Shown: piece after piece, positions 12,502-23,199 of the stretch
Layout: the number at the start of each line of letters is the position of its first letter
Position numbering within the stretch: the stretch's first letter is position 1
Source: Arcuatula senhousia
Lineage: Eukaryota; Mollusca; Bivalvia; Mytilida; Mytilidae
NCBI GenBank assembly: GCA_963971305.1
Contig: OZ020305.1
Span: 13,177,001 to 13,241,000, forward strand
DNA length: 64,000 bases
Reading direction: 5' to 3'
The notes under the pieces: generated by a model
Seen by the model: the letters and a program-made list of their open reading frames with translations, nothing else
What the model was told of the DNA's origin: nothing
Database searches by the model: none
Program-made: the position numbers and the translations under genes

Positions 12502-12560
12502 ATTCAGACTTTTCAGCCAAAAACACTGCCATTTCAGACTTTTTGAATTTTGTAGTGAGC

Positions 12561-13679
12561 TTCATAAAATATTACCAATTCATGATATAGAGAATAAAAT
12601 CAGGAAAAAATAAAGTTATTTGAGACACACCCGTAAGGCATAATAAAAATATCAGAAAACAATCATTGCTGTCAAACAAGATATCTATTTGTTGCTACTC
12701 ACATCTTACATCCGTAATTAATTAATCATTTCTTTAAATTTTGAGAGGCTTAAAGCTTTTTTCGAACCCATTGACTTCAACAGAGGCGTAGGCATCGCTC
12801 ATGAAGGAATTGACAATGGCGGCAAAGAATTCGAGCTGCCCTGGGGATGGTAATGGGGGAATTTGGACCATTTTACAGAAATATTATTTTCAAAATGTCT
12901 TCCATAAAAAACATCAAGTGCATGAAATACCACAGAGTTTTCATTTTTCTTGAATTCAAATCAACACAACTTTACCTTTGGTTCGGTTAGTGAGTGAGTT
13001 GGTGTTTACACTTTATAGGTTTTTAAAGGCTATAAAGATGTATTAGATACAATACATATGTAACAGAAAAACTGTACGGTAACGGGTTTATTACATTTTT
13101 CTGTGACAAATGTTTTGTATCTCACTTGTACGACGTCAAAAATATATGCTGTCATTGAGTAAAAAATCTATTGTATAAATTGATTGGCGTAAACTTTGTG
13201 TTTATATACTGTACATTTAAAACACATAGATGGACCTCTAGAAAGACAAAGAAGGGTGGTTCAAAAATCCAAAATATCTTACAAGTTTAAAAATTCAATA
13301 TGATGAATAAATCTACCTTTCATTGAAATTTGACAACGATCATTTCATAAAGTACGTTTAAACTAAGTTGACATGGAAATAAAAAGACCGTGTAACTTAT
13401 GAAAATGAAAGAAGCCGGTAACACCCGTTAAAGTACTGAATTTCAATAGCTCTGTGGGGGTAAAGTCGTACAAGAAATAAAGGTTAACAAAACCCAAAAC
13501 GACCGAACTGGGATGATATATAAGAAGAAAAAGGATGATAAAAGAACATGAAAAGATAATGAGAAATACAGGGATGGAATGTGAAACAAAGGATCAGCTT
13601 AATGTTGAAGACCTATGAAAAAATGGACCAGACCGCAAATGATAGTGTTGTTCCGTGTTAGGCAAAATGTCACGTAACT
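12561..13679. other. Intergenic stretch with one SINE end
   Basis: No gene is recognised. GTGAGTGAGTTGGTGTTTAC at about 12988-13010 is the tail of a minus-strand SINE A copy whose body is gone. Confidence 0.45.
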
Positions 13680-13935
13680 TGCACGTTAAAGACCACTGCA
13701 GTAGGTCTCGATAAGAGTAGGACACAATGGAACCAATACATGAGTCTTAATTATCCGATCCTACCCATTCCATCTTTTTTCAGTGGCAGTAAAATAACCT
13801 ACTTCTCAACTGGCCCCGTGTCCCCATTCCCTCGAGATCAACTTCATCTTTATTTCATGTTCTTTTTATAACCACTTTTATTTTAATCTCCCTAGGCCTT
13901 ATGTTACCGAATATGTGTTGCTTCGGAGAAAAAAC
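13680..13935 (+). mobile_element. SINE-like element, family B (3' portion)
   Basis: It contains GCACGTTAAAGACCACTGCA, TCTCGATAAGAGTAGGACAC, 'ttttcagtggcagtaaaa', CCCCGTGTCCCCATTCCCTC and 'catctttatttcatgttc', in the order of the family B copy at 45370-45605. The head is absent. Confidence 0.6.
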
Positions 13936-14133
13936 ATTAAGTAACTAATTAACTCTATGACCTTTGATTGATTTTTTTGGTCTTCTAGTTTAAAAAGGTG
14001 CATAAATGACTCAATATCCAACCTCTTTGTTGGAAATTTTAAGCGTATGGAAACACGTATTTTATAATAACAATGTTTAAGACCATATTACAATATTGGT
14101 GTTTTTCAGACACGTCAGTAAAAATAGCAAAAC

Positions 14134-14726
14134 TATGGAAGCCCATTAGTGCCAAATAAGACTGAAACATTTTTTTATTTATCAGTAGACCGCCACTTGA
14201 TAAATGGCGGCCGCCAGATAATTATCTGGCGGCCGCGACTTACTATCTAGCGGCCGCCACTTATTATATGGCGACCGCCACTTATTAACTGGCGGCCGCC
14301 ACATAAAATTATCTGGCGGCCGCCACTTAATTTATCTGGCGGCCGCCACTTAATTTATCTGGCGGCCGCCACTTATTATATGGCGACCGCCACTTAATTA
14401 AATGGCGGCCGCGAGATAAATTAAGTGGCGGCCGCCAGATAAATTATGTAGCGGCCGCCAAATAATAAGTGGCGGCCGCCATATAATTATGTGGCGGTCG
14501 CCATATAATAAGTGGCGGCCGCCAGATAATTAAGTGGCGGCCGCCAGATAAATTAAGTGGCGGCCGCCAGATAATTTTATGTGGCGGCCGCCAGTTAATA
14601 AGTGGCGGCCGCTAGATAGTAAGTCGCGGCCGCCAAATAATTAACTGGCGGTCGCCATTTATTAAGTGGCGGTCTCCTGATAAATAAAAATGTTTCAGTC
14701 TTATTTGGCACTAATGGGCTTCCATA
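14134..14726. mobile_element. Near-perfect palindromic element made of GGCGGCCGCC modules
   Basis: The arms begin TATGGAAGCCCATTAGTGCC on both ends. They remain complementary almost to the centre near 14410, with one module insertion. CAAAAC lies immediately outside both ends and may be the target duplication. The body is about 20 palindromic GGCGGCCGCC-like cores spaced by 8-13 bp of A/T. I count 17 perfect GCGGCCGC octamers in under 500 bp. No protein is encoded. It behaves like a foldback/MITE-type element whose superfamily I cannot assign. A single strand would fold into a ~290-bp-arm hairpin, and each module is also a self-complementary site. Confidence 0.85.
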
Positions 14727-14841
14727 CAAAACTTATGTCACAAGCAAGTAACATTAGACTTGTAATTAAATGTTGATTTTGTCACCTTCTCTTTTCCGGA
14801 TGAAATTATTGACAACTCAAACATACGCCTTCCTGTAATTA

Positions 14842-15009
14842 ATGAACCAACGACATCAAAATAATGAACTATATCAATTTTCTGGGACATCGAACAATGT
14901 CGAACCGTCATCCAGTCCAGATTTAGTTTTTCATTCTATAAATCCATTCAGCAGTGATACCAATTACGTAGAATTTGACTTAAGTAATGACGTTCTTAAT
15001 AATCATAAG
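14842..15009 (+). CDS. Possible short coding exon of an unknown protein
   Basis: A true ATG opens 56 codons ending at AAG|GTTTGT, a plausible phase-0 splice donor at 15010. The predicted peptide is hydrophilic and rich in Ser, Asn and Asp (it includes SSSPDLVFHSINPFSSDT), unlike the translations of surrounding A/T-rich DNA. The frame continues 16 codons past the donor before a stop. No domain, signal peptide or membrane segment is visible, and no partner exon has been found. It lies just outside the NotI-rich palindrome. It could be a first exon, or chance; I favour neither strongly. Confidence 0.25.
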
Positions 15010-15272
15010 GTTTGTTGCATTGGAGGTTTACTTAGATGTAAGTTGAAAGCTTTATTTTAATCTCATGTCTATCGCTTTTCTAAAATTATCCTTGACAGAT
15101 GAATAAAAGAAAGATTAAAAAGGGAAACAAACTCTGTTTCATTTAACCTGCGTAGTACCTAGCTAGGTGGAAGCGTAGGAGTGTTGTCACGTGTTTAACG
15201 GTTCGCGACACAACCAACATTAAAGAAACGACAATTTAAACAAGGTATAATTGAAACTGGATGCAGTTTCGA

Positions 15273-16411
15273 ATGTCTCCCAAACGAAGTCCCATTAATC
15301 ACATGAGAAAAATTTGCGCAGGGTGTTTACCTACTTGTATAAATCCAAGTTTTACAGAAGTCCCGGGGTAAGCAAAATCCTGAAAATGCCTTTAAATGCA
15401 TTTTTAGAACCTCATGGGAAAAATTTTGGCAGGGGTTCCCCTGTAAATCAAAGTATTACAGAAGTCCCACGAGTAAGCAAAATCCTGGAAATGCCTTTAA
15501 ATGTATTTTTAAAACCTCCTGGAAAAAAATTGGACAGGGGTTTCCCTAAAAATGCAAGTTTTACAGAAGTCCCAGACAAAAGCAAAATCCTGGAAATGCC
15601 TTTAAATGCATTTTTAGAACCTCATGAAAAAAATTTGGGCAGGGGTTCCCCTAATAACCCAAGCTATTTAGTATTCTATCATTTAAGGGGTGGGGCATGA
15701 CCCCCCCCCCCTCAGACCCCCTCTGGTACCAAATAATTCGTCTTATCATAAGGAGTAATAATATATATGGTTATAGGGTGGGGATCTCAATAGTTTTCAG
15801 AATATTTGGTATTTTGTCATTTGAGGGGGCGGGGCATGACCCCCCCTCAGACCCCTCTGGTACCAAATAATTCGTCTTATCATAAGGAGTAATAATATAT
15901 ATGGTTATAGGGTGGGGATCTCAATGGTTTTCAGAATATTTAGTATTTTGTCATTTGAGGGGGCGGGGCATGACCCCCCCCTTAAGACAATGAAGCGGAG
16001 GGTATTACATAATACCTCACCACTAAATGTGGCCAAGTATGAAAATTTAAATATCTGAGGTAACACAGTATTTCCAAGTTTAAGATCACACATTATCAAG
16101 TTATATCACTTTTCCCATAGAATTCTATAGTAAAATTTTGCAAAACCCCACCCCTTTTTGAGACCCCCAAAATATATGTTCCCTCCAACATATTGAAATT
16201 TTTTTTTCGGGAGGATCATCTAGGAATATTGGCCTATCAATTCATATGATATCAAGCGATTCCGTCTATTGGTTTCTGAGAAACGCCGCAGACAAGTGTT
16301 CGAAAAAACACGCCCGGAAAGAAGAAAAATAAAAATAATAATAATAATAATAAGAAGAATAATAAGAACTGAGCAAAAACAACATGTCTCCAAACTTCGT
16401 TTGGGAGACAT
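15273..16411. mobile_element. 1.14-kb TIR-bounded repeat with tandem cores, family E
   Basis: The termini are exact 18-bp inverted repeats: ATGTCTCCCAAACGAAGT at the left (15273-15290) and its complement at 16394-16411. Inside, three to four ~118-bp units carry 'ttacagaagtccc', GCAAAATCCTGGAAATGCCT and a GGCAGGGGTTCCCCT word. Two to three ~140-bp units follow with GGGGCATGACCCCCCC and 'caaataattcgtcttatcat'. An (AAT)n tract lies near 16330-16365. A partial inverted copy lies at 37960-38435. The 128-codon frame at 15314-15700 is only the repeated unit read through. Confidence 0.75.
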
Positions 16412-16420
16412 AAATATCAC

Positions 16421-16615
16421 CATGGAAAACAGCCTGGGAAAAAATGGAACAGACATGATATCGTTTGGTATCAAAGCTAACGTACTAGCACTATTATAAC
16501 ATTTCACTACTGAAACGGACAGAATGGACTTATCAACTACTAAAATTACTGAACATTTTAAGGAGTTCAGTATTAATCCAGAGGATATTTCTAGCACCCA
16601 ATCAGTAAAATCGTG
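16421..16615 (+). pseudogene. Decayed reading frame of unknown origin
   Basis: Immediately after the family E terminus, one frame reads MENSLGKNGTDMISFGIKA and so on to ALL, meets a TAA at 16497-16499, and then continues in the same frame for about 38 codons (HFTTETDRMDL, TKITEHFKEF, INPEDISST) to a second stop. The peptide on both sides of the TAA has coding-like composition, and the stop is one base away from a sense codon. I do not recognise the family. It may be the C-terminal relic of a mobile-element protein or of a host gene. Confidence 0.25.
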
Positions 16616-16649
16616 AGATAATACAATTGCCACTGCTGGATCGGTCATA

Positions 16650-19600
16650 AATATACATGTATTACCAAAATCGAACTAAACAGTTGTCAAATAAAATATA
16701 TTGCCCGATCAAAAGTTTTATTTTGCTTCAGTGTAGAAAACAAAAGGCAATATGTAAAGCTTTCTTAGAAGTATTAAAAAGTTATCAGCCTAAAGTTCAT
16801 TTTTTGACGTTTTTTTGCCTTTTTATAGCGACGTAGTAGACCAAAGTACATGTATGTCCTTCTTTTAAAATTTTATAATATTACTTCTGATTTTTAAATG
16901 GTATTTTCCTTTCTTTGGATTAAAGTGATCTGTCGTTTTTTTGTTTTTTAAATGTCCAACTTTAAGAGGTCCATGTATGCGACATTTATATGATGTTGAT
17001 TCTTGTAAAACTTCCTAGCTCCTAAAACTCGTTTAGCTAGGTACCTAAACTGAAAATATTGTTTTAATATCGCCTTTTAAACTATATAATACCCGAATCA
17101 AGACGTAGTGAATTAACAAATAAAGGTAAAAAAAAAATAATTTGATGATTGTTGCCTTTTTGAATTTTGCTCATTATATTCCATTTAAAATAATCGATCT
17201 CCGATCTTTAAAGGTTAACACTCATTACCAATAAAAATGCATTTTGTTTCATTCACACTTTTTGTGTGGCTATTGATAATTAGGTTTAAAAAACAAATTT
17301 AATTGTTCTGGTTTGATTTTGAACGCAATGAAATTGAAATTCAATACATGAAGACCTATACAAAATATATGAACTACTTTAAAGGATGCTAATACTTTGG
17401 AAACTTGTAAGGAATATTGTTCGAATTTCTAAACGGATAAAACAGCATATTTGAAAATGTTCTAAATATTATTTTCTGTGGTTTTATTTAATGAGGTTAA
17501 TCTTTATATAAGATAAATCAGTTTAATGAAAGCGAGATTTATAAATTTTTCATACTCCGTAATTTTAACTATCCGTTTTGTGCCGGGTTTTATAATTTTA
17601 TTCACCCGTTGATTACATATGTTGACATTGATGGATGAAGGAAACAAAATGTTTTTATTTAATACTGTTTGTACCTAAGAATTGCAGTTGCCTCTTTTAT
17701 GTTAGGCAGTTTTCATCAACGTCTTCAACGTTTAATAGAGAAATTGTAAATGCATATCTATTCAATTTAAAGAACAAGACACTTTTTGTAAGCTGGATTG
17801 CTGCTTCAATAACAAATACGATGTTCGTGCGTTGTGGTGCATATTGTTTTTTTTTTTTTATAATTTCCAGACCCATTTTCTGCATTTAACTTATTAAAAC
17901 TCACTGTGTAATCCGCATCATGAAATCTATTAAACAATAGTTCAGATTAACACTCTCGTCAATACAGACGCAGTTATTTCCGCATTAGACTTTTTTCTAA
18001 TTAAAATATATCAAAATAATTTAATGAGATTCCAACCTTCAGCATTTAATTTACAAGCGCAATTGTTTTGCATTTGAATAATTAACCTTAATTAATTATT
18101 CCGGATCATAAAATCTATGGAAAAATAGTTTATACATATTCCAATAAGCCTTGACGGTTTTCTTTCCGGATTAGACTGATAATACCTTGCCACAAAACTA
18201 TACATCTGTTACAAGGACTTTGAACAGAGACCTTTTGTATTTTTATATAATTTTTTTCTAAATGATTTCTAAAAAAAAATCATTAAAGCTTTTCAAACTT
18301 TCACAACAGACGACCTTTGAGAGCTAATCCCCTCGGCGATTTTGGAAGAAAAATGCATACTATTTAAGACTTTAGAAAATGGGAAAGACCTTACAATTCT
18401 TCTTGAAACGACGTCTGTAGCTCAAAGTGATAGATATATCTTTCATCTTTAAAGGGTTCAAAAAGATATCGAAAAAGCTGTGATATTGTATCTCTTAATT
18501 CTATATAAACCAAACAAAATATTCAGTTATAAGACTTACCCTTTTTTACACTGTTAAATGTTTTTTTTTAATTTTGGGGCTTTTAGGATTAACTTTTAAG
18601 GTCATTAAAATTAATGAAAAATCAACCAACCGATTTTAAAACACATAGACGACGAATAGTTGGAGCCCCGCTCTGCTTTTTCCTTTTCTGTGTGTTAAAA
18701 GGGAAAACACACCGAAAAAAATGTTTTAAATAACATATAAATAAATCTTATTTTATTCGGTCATTTCATTCCTTTGAGACCGAATTTACTTAAAGTCACT
18801 CTTGGCAATTGTTAATTAAGTGTCTGACGCATGCGATGCAAGATGTGTCTAAAGAAGGCGAAACACCATTGGCCATTTCTGTCATGTCTGTTAATTGTTT
18901 TGTAGAATTGAAAGTTCATCGTGGTCATCAATTTGCGCTTGAAGTGTTGGTAAAAAGCAATATTTTTTGTTATAGTATAAAATAAAATGTGAAAATTTCT
19001 TAATACAGATGAAGACAAAGCACTTGCTCTGCTAATTAAAGAAGTTTAAAACTGTCCATGTTAATTTCCGGAGGAAAGTTAAAATAAACGGGTTCAATTT
19101 GACTTATATATATACCGTTTGTACATACAAGCAACTCCTTTTAACTGTTTTTTATATATACATTCAACAGTATGTATGTTGTTAGAAATTCAGCCTGTCA
19201 AATTTCGAAGGTATCCTAGAGCTAAGTGACGACAAAGCAGTCTCCTAAACTATAAATTAGCCCTACGCGTGTCAAAATAAAAAAAAATCTTATTTTCCTA
19301 TGAAATTAATTTAAGAAGAAAAATAATATGACTAAGAAATTTATTTAATTCAGGATCTTAATTTTGTAATGCAAATATGTTTGTTGTTTGATACGCGGGT
19401 GTGGGCAATATATTGTATCGCAAACTGAAATGCAAAATAACAACCATGGGTTTTAACAACGTCTGTAAACGCTACGTATCAAAGCTCCGTTAAGATAAAG
19501 ATTTGTATGTAAATCGAAAACAATATCACTCTGTAAATATTTTAGAAGGTTGCAATTCAAATATGAAGTTTTTGAAAAGTGTAGCCAAAAGGCCAGACAG

Positions 19601-19655
19601 TACATAAAAATAAACTAAATCCCTTGTTTTTTTTAAATAGTAAAACACTACTTTT
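16650..19655 (-). other. Probable intron downstream of the receptor exon
   Basis: This 3-kb stretch lies 3' of the receptor exon's splice donor on the minus strand, so it should be intronic. It is AT-rich, with no hairpin families or SINEs that I can see. No TM7-type sequence (NSxxNPxxY) appears here or in any sizeable minus-strand frame down to position 1. The intron would then exceed 19 kb if the assembly is correct. Confidence 0.5.
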
Positions 19656-19661
19656 ACTTAC
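19656..19661 (-). other. Splice donor GTAAGT of the receptor exon (phase 1)
   Basis: On the minus strand the text is CCAATTG|GTAAGT. The intron would split the glycine codon of the PIG triplet at the end of TM6. Reading through instead gives only a Lys and a stop. Vertebrate alpha-1 adrenergic receptor genes carry their intron at the corresponding place after TM6, which supports both the family call and the exon boundary. Confidence 0.85.
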
Positions 19662-20592
19662 CAATTGGCAAGCAGAGAAAGAACGGCAACCAACATAGAA
19701 CGAATACACCAACGACAATTCCCAACGTTTTAGCTGCTTTCTTTTCTCTTTTGAATTTAGCAATTTTACTTGTTATGTTTTGTTTGAGGTTAGATCGGGC
19801 TGCGTAGTACATGACCGGGTCTGTATGTCCGTTAGATTTATAAGGAACACTTTGAACCACCCCTTGACTGTTTGATCTGCCCATGTGTACACGGAGAGTC
19901 ACAGACTCGGTGTTTTTGGAAGTTTTCACGCCTGACATTAGGCATCGGGTGTGTTTCACTGCCTCGCGGTATATTCGATAGTACAGTATTATAATGGTTA
20001 TCATTGGAATGTAAAACGAAAAGGCAGCTGAAAATATAGCGTACCCTTTATCATCATTGACAATACATTTTCTAGGGTTCGGATCTTGTTCTTTTCTCCA
20101 TCCAAACAACGGTCCTAAAGAAATTGCCAAAGAAAGAATCCATACAAAAGCAATTACAATATATGCCCTCGAGTCGGACATAATGGATGAATGTCGTAAA
20201 GGTCGGGTCACACCGATATAACGGTCTACGCTTATCACACAAAGAGTCGCTATTGATGCGGTACACAATAATACATCGACAGCAGCCCATATTTCACAAA
20301 ACTGTCTCTCAAAAGGCCAGTATCCAAGTATTTCTAAAGTAGCTGAAAAAGGCAAGACTGTTATTCCTAACAGCAAGTCGGCAACGGCAAGGTTCACTAT
20401 AAAAAAGTTCGTAGTACTGCGAAGATGAGAATTATAAAAAACGGCAAGAAGGACTAAAATATTTCCAAAAATTGTCCCGAAATTTATAAATCCTAAAATA
20501 ATTGACAGTATAATAGAAAAATGTATATCAAGAACATTAAAATCAAATTCCTCGGTTTTGATTAAAGCAGTAGAGTTGTTGAAAAGATCCAT
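19662..20592 (-). CDS. Alpha-1-adrenergic-like biogenic amine GPCR, first coding exon (TM1-TM6)
   Basis: This exon encodes 310 codons plus one base of a class A amine receptor at the plasma membrane. An N-terminal NNST supplies N-glycosylation sites. TM1 has N44, and TM2 has LAVAD with D72. C99 and C176 are the expected disulfide pair. TM3 has the amine-binding D106 and a DRY motif at 123-125. TM4 has W151 and ends GPLFGW. TM5 has S188, S192 and P196, the serines that contact catechol or phenol hydroxyls. After a ~75-residue third loop comes KAAKTLGIVVG and CWLPFF in TM6 (W301, P303, F304, F305). The match to vertebrate alpha-1 receptors across TM4-TM6 is close; invertebrate relatives respond to norepinephrine or octopamine, so the ligand is not settled. 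The ATG is the first after an in-frame TGA at 20617-20619. TM7 and the tail are missing because the exon stops at a splice donor. Confidence 0.93.
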
Positions 20593-21777
20593 TTTAGTAA
20601 TGATGGTTTCTCCGATTCATTAAAACGAATAGAAACACATTGCTGCTTAAGAGATGAGTGATTTTGTTTGTGCCATCGATTTTCGCGGTTTTTTTTTAGA
20701 AATGCGGGAAAATAGTTCTGAGAGATAGCTATATCATAATTAATAATCCAACATTAACGTTTTCTGTTACCTTTAAGAAGAAGATCTTTGATATCCAATC
20801 AAAGGGTAATAGATCTCGACATTATAAGTCTCTCCTTTATAGCTTTCATATAAGATGCTAGAATTGCGTGTCGTCGTAAAATACAATCCTGATATAATTA
20901 TGTGATCAAGAGTATTCAATGAATTTTTCCCTGCAATATATTACGGCCTAATGCCCTTAAATCCGCATAACAAAATGATACAAGTCTTAAATATTTTTTT
21001 AAAAAATATAAAAGATTTGTAAATTATTATGCAGGTGAGGTTTCAGAAATATTTGAAAGGGGGGCTTCTCCTAATGTCCATTAACATGAAATGGGAGTTC
21101 CAAGTTTATTTTGTCAAAAATCTACACGAAAATTACAATCATTTTCCAAGGAAAAGGGCGGTTTCACCCCCTCCCCCGAAACCCTTTAGCTCTGGATCCG
21201 CCACTGTTATAGGAATTATCATAATAGAGTTGTAAATTAAAATATGTCATCCCTATAATAATTATAGCTAGCTTAGACAAATAGAAAATTTTACTTGCAG
21301 GAAACGACTACTAAATGACTTATATATCTATCATTATTAGATTTTCTAGTCACAAAAGCTTAATGTGTGTACCATTAATGGCAACCATGATACGTGGGGG
21401 TGTGCGATCTAAATACAGAACATCTCTTCCCAATAAACGTTTTAAGTAAGACTGTCCACAATGCCAGGCGCCGCAAAAGGCTACATTTTGTCCTTCTTGG
21501 TGGCAATATACTAGTACCGCTTTATTTGAAATTCTTCCTTAATTTCGATTATGACTAAAGGAACCAGTACTTACGTAACTAAATTCTAAAGTTTCAAGCA
21601 CTATTACCATTTACAGGATAACATTATAAATATCGATTTTTCCGTTATGTCTTATCTTGTTTAGTGTTATAATATATCACTTGTACAGATGATCCCAGTT
21701 CGGCATGTTTTTGTTACTACTTTTAAGTTCTAAAAACCACTACGGTTTAGTATTCAAACTTTAACAAGACTGCAGTA
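20593..21777. other. Upstream flank of the receptor exon
   Basis: The 5' untranslated region and promoter may lie here, but no TATA/initiator pair is convincing, and an upstream non-coding exon could be outside the window. At about 21040-21210 a repeat fragment ends GCTCTGGATCCGCCACTG, a word also suggested near 61780-61925. Nothing else is recognised. Confidence 0.4.
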
Positions 21778-22290
21778 AAGAAAAATCCCGTGCGGGGCCC
21801 GGGTGGCGAATAGGCCCGCAGCAGAGCCTAGCTTGTCGTAAGAGGCGACTAAGGGTCTTGGGTTCTGACGTCGGGTCAGTGCTCAGCCCACAGAGCGACC
21901 AAGTGTGTACCCTAGGTGGCTGAATAGGGTGGCCCTCGTCCGCGGGGGTTGTCAGGTCTATAATACAGAAACCTTGACCGCCGACCATAGTGTGCCAACG
22001 TGTGTGGAGAATGCCACACTTCATGCACGTAAAATACCCCTTTGTAGACCGCCAAGTAGTGCACCACATAGGCTAAATTTTCCGCCCCTACCCACCTCTC
22101 CCCTTTTCCTGTGGTTCTTCAAAATTTACCGGTCCTATGTTTCACATCCCACCCCCATATTTCTTTCATCATCATCATTTCATGTTCATTTTATCACCCT
22201 TTTCATGTTCATCGCCTGTAAATAACCTATAGAGCGTTGCACGGGCGTAAAACACCAACTCACTCACTCACTCACTCACTCACTCACGCA
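21778..22290 (+). mobile_element. Full-length tRNA-type SINE, family A, with (CACT)n tail
   Basis: The head GGCCCGGGTGGCGAATAGG resembles a pol III A box (TGGCGAATAGG). TTGGGTTCTGACGTC downstream is a degenerate B box. The body contains CTTGTCGTAAGAGGCGACTA, CCGACCATAGTGTGCCAACG, GAGAATGCCACACTTCATGC, 'cctgtggttcttc' and CATCATCATTTCATGTTC. The end is GGGCGTAAAACACCAACTCA, then about seven CACT repeats. The copy is the longest of the family here and looks complete. Frames at 21761-22069 and 21905-22225 translate the SINE and are not genes. Confidence 0.85.
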
Positions 22291-22960
22291 GTAAAGAAAT
22301 AATTTCAGTCCTAAAAGATGATCTTGGGGCAAACCCTTCACGTAATGTATGTTGAGAAGGTTGTACAGCTTAAACCATACATGTATACCCGGGAATGTAG
22401 TTTCCCCGTATGTAATATCGCTAACTGAAACATATTTTAACAACCCATCGATTGATATAATTCGGTAGTGTTGTGCCCATATGCATGCTCGTCTTTAAGG
22501 TTAAGGTTTTCAGCAAATTTAAATCTTTTTCGGCCTTTGATTTATTCAAGAAAAATGAATAAATAAGGCACATGACTTTGGTGCATGTATTCTACAAGTA
22601 ATATTTGTAGTGTTATGTGTTTTTTGTTGACAAATGCTAAAAAAATCTAGCAAAGGAATAGTGAGTGAGTTGGTTGGTGTTTTACGCCCTCTAATCATTA
22701 TATAACGACGTTTAATAGCATATACTCTCTATTTAAAAAACTGTTAAGAACATTATAAACATTATACATAACCATGATAACATGACACATTGTCAATCTT
22801 TATAAAAGCGAAGAACGGGTCTCAAACAAATTTACTTATGAAAGCCGAAGGTGAAACTCTATAAAAGAATTCGAATATCTTGACATTGTCTGTGCGTCTA
22901 TTTCTCAAGGCACTGTTATATAAATCATTCTTTGTGAAGACGGAAATTGAATAAAATATC
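22291..22960. other. Intergenic stretch with a SINE A tail
   Basis: GTGAGTGAGTTGGTTGGTGT, then TTTACGCCCTCTAATCATT, at about 22660-22700 is the 3' end of a minus-strand SINE A; its body is not recognisable. Nothing else was seen. Confidence 0.45.
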
Positions 22961-22969
22961 TCAGGTGCA

Positions 22970-23195
22970 GATTGTTTTGTTGTGATGATACATGTATTTC
23001 GTCCTGACCAACTTTGTCTTTGTCCTTTCGTATGACCGATATTCGATTGCCGTAATAGTTATACCATGAGGTGAAGGTGTTTCTGGAAAAGAAACACTGA
23101 GGACCGGATATATTAAGTCTGTCCAACTTTGTCTTTTCGGATGACCGATATCCGATTGCCCTTTTGGTTCACCTTTGCTTCTTTAGAGCATAAAG
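22970..23195 (+). repeat. Fragments resembling the 3' region of the RT element at 62.8 kb
   Basis: Two partly repeated pieces contain CCAACTTTGTCTTT, a CCTTTCGTATGACCGATATT word and GATATCCGATTGCCCTTTTG before GTTCACCTTTGCTTCTTT. Related endings (GATTACCCCATTGGTGCACC then TTTGCTTCT) occur at 40448-40580 and, inverted, at 29945-30110. GATACCCCATTGGTACCTCT then GCTTCT follows the reverse-transcriptase exon at 63708-63733. These look like dead 3' ends of one retroelement family. Confidence 0.4.
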
Positions 23196-23199
23196 CAAT

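Larger units (their letters stand above)
7255..12557. mobile_element. Complete 5.3-kb CACTA (EnSpm-like) DNA transposon, non-autonomous
   Basis: Both ends carry a 56-bp inverted repeat beginning CACTACAAAAT, with two mismatches (7255-7310 and 12502-12557). The flanking triplet is AGC on both sides (7252-7254 and 12558-12560), so a 3-bp target duplication is visible. CACTA termini and 3-bp duplications are the established signature of the CACTA/EnSpm superfamily. Inside each end is an array of short repeats built from CTTAAC and GTCTGAAT words, inverted relative to the other end; such subterminal repeats are the usual transposase-binding regions of CACTA elements. The interior holds no transposase-like frame. 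It contains a nested SINE (8915-9118) and a nested 641-bp MITE (9373-10013). I infer a non-autonomous derivative that still has both intact ends. Confidence 0.88.

Noticed and set aside
15314..15700. 128-aa repeat protein with KILEMPLNAFLEPH motifs
   Set aside because: The period equals the ~118-bp non-coding repeat unit of family E; no start context or conserved family.
16220..16648. 142-codon minus-strand ORF with a hydrophobic run
   Set aside because: The Ile/Leu run is the (AAT)n microsatellite read backwards; the rest is antisense to the decayed plus-strand frame.
18812..19018. Minus-strand 68-codon frame as a candidate downstream exon of the receptor
   Set aside because: It has no NPxxY, no membrane segment and no convincing acceptor. 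It does not resemble TM7 or a receptor tail.
21761..22225. Two ~100-codon ORFs on opposite strands
   Set aside because: They overlap a full-length SINE with a pol III-type head and (CACT)n tail.
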